Shown here: one piece after another, positions 13,004 through 17,201 of the stretch | Position numbering within the stretch: position 1 is the stretch's first letter | How the letters are laid out: each line of letters opens with the position of its first letter | Assembly (NCBI GenBank): GCA_027296925.1 | Contig: JAPUIP010000302.1 | Span: 1 to 17,201 of the forward strand | Direction: 5' to 3' | DNA from: Candidatus Poribacteria bacterium | GTDB taxonomy: Bacteria; Poribacteria; WGA-4E; PCPOR2b | Length of the DNA: 17,201 nucleotides | Translations under genes and position numbers: made by a program | Notes under the pieces: model-generated | The model's input: only the letters and a program-made list of their open reading frames with translations | Database searches by the model: none | What the model was told of the DNA's origin: nothing

Positions 13004-14188
13004 ATGCGTCCCAAACATCAGCTTTCACTGATCTTATGTCTTATTCTCATCGGTTCGCTGTTTGGCTCACAAGCGAACGGGTTTATTTATCGGGAATTTA
13101 CCATCCATGAAATTCTCGATGGAAGTACCAACATCGTCTTTGGGAAGATTAAAAGCATCGATACGAAGCGGCTAAACGCCATCATTGAGGTAGAAGAGGA
13201 TCTCAAGGGGGAAAAACTTGACGAGATCAAGTTCAATGTTGCTACCGGCTGGTACGTCCGTGGAAGTTCACCACAGAAAATGATGAAGCTGCTCAAGGTC
13301 GATATGCCGCTTATTCTTTTCTATCAGGAGACTCATACCATCGAAGGTCTGGGGTATTTCGATGGTACCTGGTTTCGGACCCGCACGGGAAACCCGGAAG
13401 GGTGGTGGATATTCACGCATCTGTGCCCCTATATGCCACGCACATTTAACGGCACGACCCTGGAATTCCGGCAGGTCGTTCGAGCGATCGTTGCCGGTGA
13501 AAAATGGGTGGCTGCCCCTGAAAACGCCGTGAAGGTCCTGGTCTTGACCGGGAATAGCACCGAATCCATGCCGGCTAATAGCCCTGTGCCTGTGCCGACG
13601 AATACGGTCAGCTACGAATATAACGCCATTCGAGCGGTCCGCGAGGCCGGTGAGAAGCCACTGGTTTATGAGTCAACTCAGGACCGTTCGCTCCCGGGTT
13701 TGGACGAGGTGGATGTTTTGTGGCTCGGTCATGGGGAGATCGCCTATCGCGGTTATCTCCTCAACGAAGAAACTGAACAGACAATCAAAGGATTCGTGGA
13801 AAATGGCGGGATCGTTATCGTCAGCGGTCAAGATAGTGATCGCGAACGCCCCTTTGAAACCGGCTGGCTGGTAGGAAGCTTGAAGGGCGCCGAACGCAAA
13901 CCGACTCAGGATTTCGAGGTGACTGAACAAGGGAAGAAGCTGTTTGCGGAACCCAATCCGGTGGAATCCGGGCAACTCTACATTGATGATGCCTGGACCG
14001 ACTGGGATGGAGATTTTGAAGTGCTTGCGACCACTAACGATGGAAAAGATCTCGTTGTTGGCGTGCGGAAACATGGCAAAGGGATGTACATTATCACCAG
14101 CTTGCGAAATGATAAGCGGTCCACTGCCAAAGGGAACAAAAAACTGATGGAAAATATCCTCTATTACGCGGCTCACCAGTCGCAATAG
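13004..14188 (+). CDS. Secreted protein with ThuA/class I glutaminase-like domain
   Basis: 394 aa. A signal peptide (basic RPKH, hydrophobic core 8-20, likely cleavage near SQA-NG at 24-25) predicts export; no lipobox is seen. Residues ~28-110 look like a small beta domain ('NIVFGKIKSID', 'AIIEVEEDLKGEKLDEIKF') found in other exported proteins. Residues ~176-390 have the alternating pattern of a ThuA-like/glutamine amidotransferase-like fold: 'VKVLVLTG' (176-183), 'VDVLWLGHGE' (236-245), 'FVENGGIVIVSGQD' (264-277), 'GKGMYIITS' (358-366). No nucleophilic cysteine is evident, so amidotransferase activity is unlikely. AAAGGAG at 12988-12994 is 9 nt from the ATG at 13004 but only 3 nt from that at 12998, so I take 13004. 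Function unknown. Confidence 0.8.
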   Translation: MRPKHQLSLILCLILIGSLFGSQANGFIYREFTIHEILDGSTNIVFGKIKSIDTKRLNAIIEVEEDLKGEKLDEIKFNVATGWYVRGSSPQKMMKLLKVDMPLILFYQETHTIEGLGYFDGTWFRTRTGNPEGWWIFTHLCPYMPRTFNGTTLEFRQVVRAIVAGEKWVAAPENAVKVLVLTGNSTESMPANSPVPVPTNTVSYEYNAIRAVREAGEKPLVYESTQDRSLPGLDEVDVLWLGHGEIAYRGYLLNEETEQTIKGFVENGGIVIVSGQDSDRERPFETGWLVGSLKGAERKPTQDFEVTEQGKKLFAEPNPVESGQLYIDDAWTDWDGDFEVLATTNDGKDLVVGVRKHGKGMYIITSLRNDKRSTAKGNKKLMENILYYAAHQSQ

Positions 14189-14279
14189 TTCCCCAAAAAG
14201 AGGGAAATGGGAAGTCATCAACCGGTTCCCCCATACCCTAATTTGCTCTTTCACTAGAATTAGGTAATCATTCGGTTTT

Positions 14280-14312
14280 AACCTTCCGGAGGTTTGGAAC
14301 CTTCGGAAGGTT
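14280..14312. terminator. 33-nt hairpin between convergent genes
   Basis: Two 15-nt arms pair over their full length around a TGG loop, with a single G-U wobble. Each arm is itself nearly palindromic (AACCTTCCGGAGGTT and AACCTTCGGAAGGTT). It is followed on the plus strand by TTTATT, so it may terminate the secreted-protein transcript (92 nt after its stop), and it lies 25 nt beyond the stop of the convergent HEAT gene. It could also be a copy of a dispersed palindromic repeat. Confidence 0.6.
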
Positions 14313-14336
14313 TATTCACCCCTACCGCGAACGGTA

Positions 14337-16730
14337 TCAGAGATCATCAGCGGCTTCCACCGCCTCCGGTGTGCCGATCTGCTCTAACGCCTCGGAAGCA
14401 CTGCGATGAACCGACGGATCTCGGTCATCTAACGCTTTGATCAATGCCGGTACCGCATCTCTCGCGGCTTCTCCCATCCGTCCTAACGCCTCCACGGCTC
14501 CGCTACGAACTGATGGATTTTCATGGCTCAATGCTTCTATCAATGGAGGAATAGCTAACGGTCCCATTTTCCCCAATGACTCAGCCGCAAAATTATGAAT
14601 AGGATTGGGGTTATTCAGAGCCTTTATTAAAGCCGGCACCGTTGCGTGTGCGGGTTCACCAATATCGTTCACAACGTGGGTTGCGGTGAGTCGAATAGCC
14701 CCATCCGCATCACTCAAAGAATCAATCAGAACAGGAATGACCCTGTCGAGCTTGGAGTGGTCTATTGCACTGACTCTAGTTGCATAGACACGAACCCGAC
14801 TGTCTTCATGGTTCAGTGCCTCCATCAAGGCAGGTACTGCCGATTCACCAATGTCAATCAACGCAAAAGTAGCGTGCTCACGGACATTTTGAATACCATC
14901 CTTAAACAGCTCTATCAAAGCGGGTACGGCGTCCTTTGCGGCTTCACCCATCCGCCCCAACGCTGAAGCTGCACTCTCACGAATATTGGCATTCTCATCA
15001 TGCAATGCCTGTATCAACGCTGGCACGGCGTCCTTCGCGGCGGCGCCCATCCGACCCGCCGCCCAAACTGAAATCTCGCGAACATTTCCATCCGCATCAC
15101 GGATTCCCTCAATTAAGACGGGGAGGACTGTGTCGAGCTTAGATGCGTCGATCTGATATAACGGATACACCGCACCAACACGAAGTTGGTCGTTCTTATC
15201 ATTCAATGCCTTCGTTAACGCAGGTACAGCCGGTTGGCCAATCTTACCCAACGCTTCGGCCGCGATGAGACGAATATTTCTATTCTCATCGCTATCCTCC
15301 GGTGTGCCGATCCGCTCTAACGCCTCGGCTAGTGCCCCGATCAAAGCCGGCACAGCATCCTGAGCCGCTGCTCCAATCTGACCCAGTGCCCAGACCGAGC
15401 CCTCTCGCACATTGACCTCTGCATGGCTCGCTCCCTCAATCAGAATGGAGGTAATCCCGTCGAGGTTGGAGACATCGAGTTGAGATAACACATAAGCCGC
15501 ACCAATACGGATGCGATCATCTTCATGGTCTAATGCCTCCATCAACCCAGACATCGTAAGCCGAGCCATAGTCACCGACAGGGAATCATCAGCCAAATTC
15601 ATGGTGTGAAAGCCGAGGGTACCCAAGGTAACGTACTCGGTGGTCTTGGGGTCAATCCGAACCAGATAACTCACACCGAAATCGCTGGGGGTTTCGTGCA
15701 TGAAGGTCGTTCCGTACATGAAGCCATTCCTCCCAAAGGTCAATCCTTCAATCTCTCCATTGGGAATGAAGTCCGGGGTTCGGCCGAGGAGCGTGGGATT
15801 TGCGTTATCGGTCAAATCTATCCGGTGGAATGTGTCTCGCCCATTAGCGACGACACCTCTGCCGTCTGGACCGATGGCGAAGGCATCAAGGTCATCTAGC
15901 CCGAATCCAGCGTGGACAGGGGTCGTTTCCCCCGTTTCAATATCTACCTTAACGATCTCACCGCCGGTGACGGAAATCGCGCCGTACAAAATACCATCTC
16001 TAGCGAAGCTGAGACCATCGACCTGATTCGGCCCCATCTTCCCGACCAAAGTCGCCTCAACCTGCTGCGGATCGATGCGGTACAGTTCGCTTTGATTGGG
16101 AAAGTTAACGGCGGCGTAGATGCGCCCATCGGGCCCGACAGCAAGCCCTTCCGCTACGACGTTGTCACGATTGAATGGCTCCCCTAAATTGCCGATGAGA
16201 ACCGGCTGAAAGGAATTGTCTTCAATATCCAATCGCACCAGGTCTCCGCGCCCGTTAACGGTATAAAATGTCATTTTATCTTGAGCGGCTTTACCAATCT
16301 GAACCAACGCAGCAGCCGCACTCCGACGAACGTTCTGCACCTCATTACTCAGCGCCTGTATCAGCGCCGGCACGGTCGGTTCGCCAATCTGAGCCAACGC
16401 TAAAGTCGCGTTGATACGGACAAAATCGTCCTCATCCGCCAAGACGCTAATCAACTCTGGCGCGGCATCTTTCGCCGCTTCACCCAGCCAGCCCAATACG
16501 AGCACCGCGTAGTAACGAACACGCGCCTCTTCATGACTCAATGCCTCGATCAACCCAGGGATGGCGGGTTCACCGATCTGAGCCAATCCATCCGCCGCAT
16601 CTTTACGAACATTCCACTTATCCGCCCCAAGTTGTTCGATGAGGGCGTTTATTTCTTGCCCCTCGGATTCAAAAGCAATTATCAAACTCACAAGACACAA
16701 AAACATAACGATGCACGTTCTATGTTTCAT
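14337..16730 (-). CDS. Secreted HEAT-repeat protein interrupted by a beta-propeller-like domain
   Basis: 797 aa. A signal peptide (residues 1 to ~22, hydrophobic core 6-20) predicts export. Residues ~24-151 hold three and a half HEAT/PBS-lyase-type repeats, with units such as 'NVRRSAAAALVQIG'. Residues ~152-388 are five units of a propeller-like repeat, each with 'L.RID....T.LG' and most with 'GL.F..DG..YG' (for example 237-250 and 328-340). From ~390 to 797 about twelve more HEAT repeats follow ('AAKDAVPALIQALHDEN' and similar). The propeller begins directly after 'GKAAQDK', in the middle of a HEAT unit. Binding or scaffolding is likely; no catalytic residues are seen. AAGGGG at 16740-16745 precedes the ATG. 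It lies 77 nt after the aminopeptidase gene. PBS lyase itself is not implied. Confidence 0.9.
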   Translation of the reverse strand: MKHRTCIVMFLCLVSLIIAFESEGQEINALIEQLGADKWNVRKDAADGLAQIGEPAIPGLIEALSHEEARVRYYAVLVLGWLGEAAKDAAPELISVLADEDDFVRINATLALAQIGEPTVPALIQALSNEVQNVRRSAAAALVQIGKAAQDKMTFYTVNGRGDLVRLDIEDNSFQPVLIGNLGEPFNRDNVVAEGLAVGPDGRIYAAVNFPNQSELYRIDPQQVEATLVGKMGPNQVDGLSFARDGILYGAISVTGGEIVKVDIETGETTPVHAGFGLDDLDAFAIGPDGRGVVANGRDTFHRIDLTDNANPTLLGRTPDFIPNGEIEGLTFGRNGFMYGTTFMHETPSDFGVSYLVRIDPKTTEYVTLGTLGFHTMNLADDSLSVTMARLTMSGLMEALDHEDDRIRIGAAYVLSQLDVSNLDGITSILIEGASHAEVNVREGSVWALGQIGAAAQDAVPALIGALAEALERIGTPEDSDENRNIRLIAAEALGKIGQPAVPALTKALNDKNDQLRVGAVYPLYQIDASKLDTVLPVLIEGIRDADGNVREISVWAAGRMGAAAKDAVPALIQALHDENANIRESAASALGRMGEAAKDAVPALIELFKDGIQNVREHATFALIDIGESAVPALMEALNHEDSRVRVYATRVSAIDHSKLDRVIPVLIDSLSDADGAIRLTATHVVNDIGEPAHATVPALIKALNNPNPIHNFAAESLGKMGPLAIPPLIEALSHENPSVRSGAVEALGRMGEAARDAVPALIKALDDRDPSVHRSASEALEQIGTPEAVEAADDL

Positions 16731-16750
16731 GATACATAACCCCTTTCTAA

Positions 16751-16805
16751 ATGCGTGATGCGTAAAATGTAATGCGTAAGATGAGACCGCACTTTACTTC
16801 TTACG
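16751..16805. repeat. Short ATGCGTAARATG repeats and inverted repeat upstream of the HEAT gene
   Basis: ATGCGTAAAATG (16758-16769) and ATGCGTAAGATG (16772-16783) are 14 nt apart, with a partial ATGCGT at 16751. CGTAAGA (16775-16781) pairs with TCTTACG (16799-16805). This fills most of the 77-nt spacer between the HEAT gene and pepP; it could act as a weak terminator or be a decayed intergenic repeat. Confidence 0.4.
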
Positions 16806-16807
16806 TA

Positions 16808-17201
16808 TTACTCGTTACGTCTTGATCGCGCCATCATCGCCTCGAGCCCATCGATTGTCTTCGGCACGCCCGCCGTCAGAACTTCGCAGCCGGACTCGGT
16901 GACGAGGACATTGTCCTCAATCCGAACGCCGATTCCCAGATACTTCGGCGGAACGTTTTCGCTATCGAGTGCGATGTAAAGCCCCGGCTCGACAGTCATC
17001 ACCATGCCGGGTTGGAACGTTTTGTACTCCTCTCCTTCCCGTATTTTCGTCACATCGTGAACGTCGAGCCCCAGCATGTGCCCAACCCGGTGCATGTAAA
17101 ACTGCTTATGCTTCTCTTCCTCGATCAGTTTCTCTTTTTCGCCTGCTAACAAACCGAGTTTTAGCATGCCTTCGGTCAACATCTCCGTTGCCTTTTGGTA
17201 G
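16808..17201 (-). CDS. pepP: Xaa-Pro aminopeptidase, M24B family (C-terminal part, 5' end outside window)
   Basis: 131 residues of the C-terminal pita-bread catalytic domain; the frame is open to the window edge, with YQKATE preceding the first in-frame Met. The enzyme removes N-terminal residues before proline in the cytoplasm with two Mn ions. 'GHMLGLDVHDV' contains the first metal-ligand His and the second active-site His, as in E. coli PepP (SHWLGLDVHD); 'MTVEPGLYIA' and 'GVRIEDNVLVTESG' carry the two Glu ligands. The two Asp ligands and the N-terminal domain lie beyond the window. It precedes the HEAT gene on the same strand. Confidence 0.93.
   Translation of the reverse strand, partial: YQKATEMLTEGMLKLGLLAGEKEKLIEEEKHKQFYMHRVGHMLGLDVHDVTKIREGEEYKTFQPGMVMTVEPGLYIALDSENVPPKYLGIGVRIEDNVLVTESGCEVLTAGVPKTIDGLEAMMARSRRNE

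Overview
The window looks like a chromosomal piece of an uncultured, heterotrophic bacterium. The mix of families (PhyH-type dioxygenase, enolase-superfamily sugar-acid dehydratase, Cys-type sulfatase, medium-chain dehydrogenases, a large secreted HEAT-repeat protein) is what I associate with Candidatus Poribacteria or similar sponge- and marine-associated lineages. That is an inference from gene content; there is no rRNA or marker tree here. There are no tRNA, rRNA, CRISPR, transposase or phage genes. Genes lie on both strands with good Shine-Dalgarno sites, and several have TGn-TATAAT extended -10 promoters.

Left part (1-5.8 kb): the tail of a membrane protein (+) abuts a convergent PhyH dioxygenase (-). 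A 319-nt divergent promoter region then leads into a three-gene + strand operon: enolase-superfamily dehydratase, formylglycine sulfatase and zinc-dependent polyol/threonine-type dehydrogenase. None of the three has a signal peptide, so together they suggest intracellular use of a sulfated sugar or sugar acid. A convergent NAD(P)H:quinone-oxidoreductase-like gene (-) closes this part.

Middle (5.8-11.6 kb): a 616-nt intergenic region holds a GGGGG/CCCCC repeat able to form two competing hairpins, and a perfect consensus sigma70-type promoter (TTGACA-N17-TATAAT) about 200 nt upstream of rtcB, the RNA ligase. Behind rtcB come a one-TM unknown protein and an HTTM (vitamin-K-carboxylase-like) membrane protein whose genes overlap by four bases, then a short-chain dehydrogenase. 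Next, under its own extended -10 promoter, is the most unusual gene of the window: an N-terminal cold-shock domain, a Pro/Ser/Lys-rich linker and two C-terminal segments that align by eye with the Hfq/Sm fold. This looks like a single-chain RNA chaperone with a tandem Sm core.

Right part (11.6-17.2 kb): a zinc-binding DUF971 protein and a seven-iron ferredoxin (fdxA) lie on the - strand. fdxA has a strong promoter about 240 nt upstream, and the leader contains an orphan 43-codon reading frame. On the other side of that promoter a gene-free stretch with four inverted repeats leads into a secreted protein with a ThuA/glutaminase-like fold (+). A long near-perfect hairpin separates it from a convergent 797-aa secreted HEAT-repeat protein (-) whose solenoid is interrupted by a five-unit beta-propeller-like domain. 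The window ends in the C-terminal half of an Xaa-Pro aminopeptidase (-).

The clearest novelty candidates are the CSD-Sm-Sm protein, the propeller-in-HEAT architecture, the HTTM gene pair, and the structured leaders around fdxA and the secreted protein.
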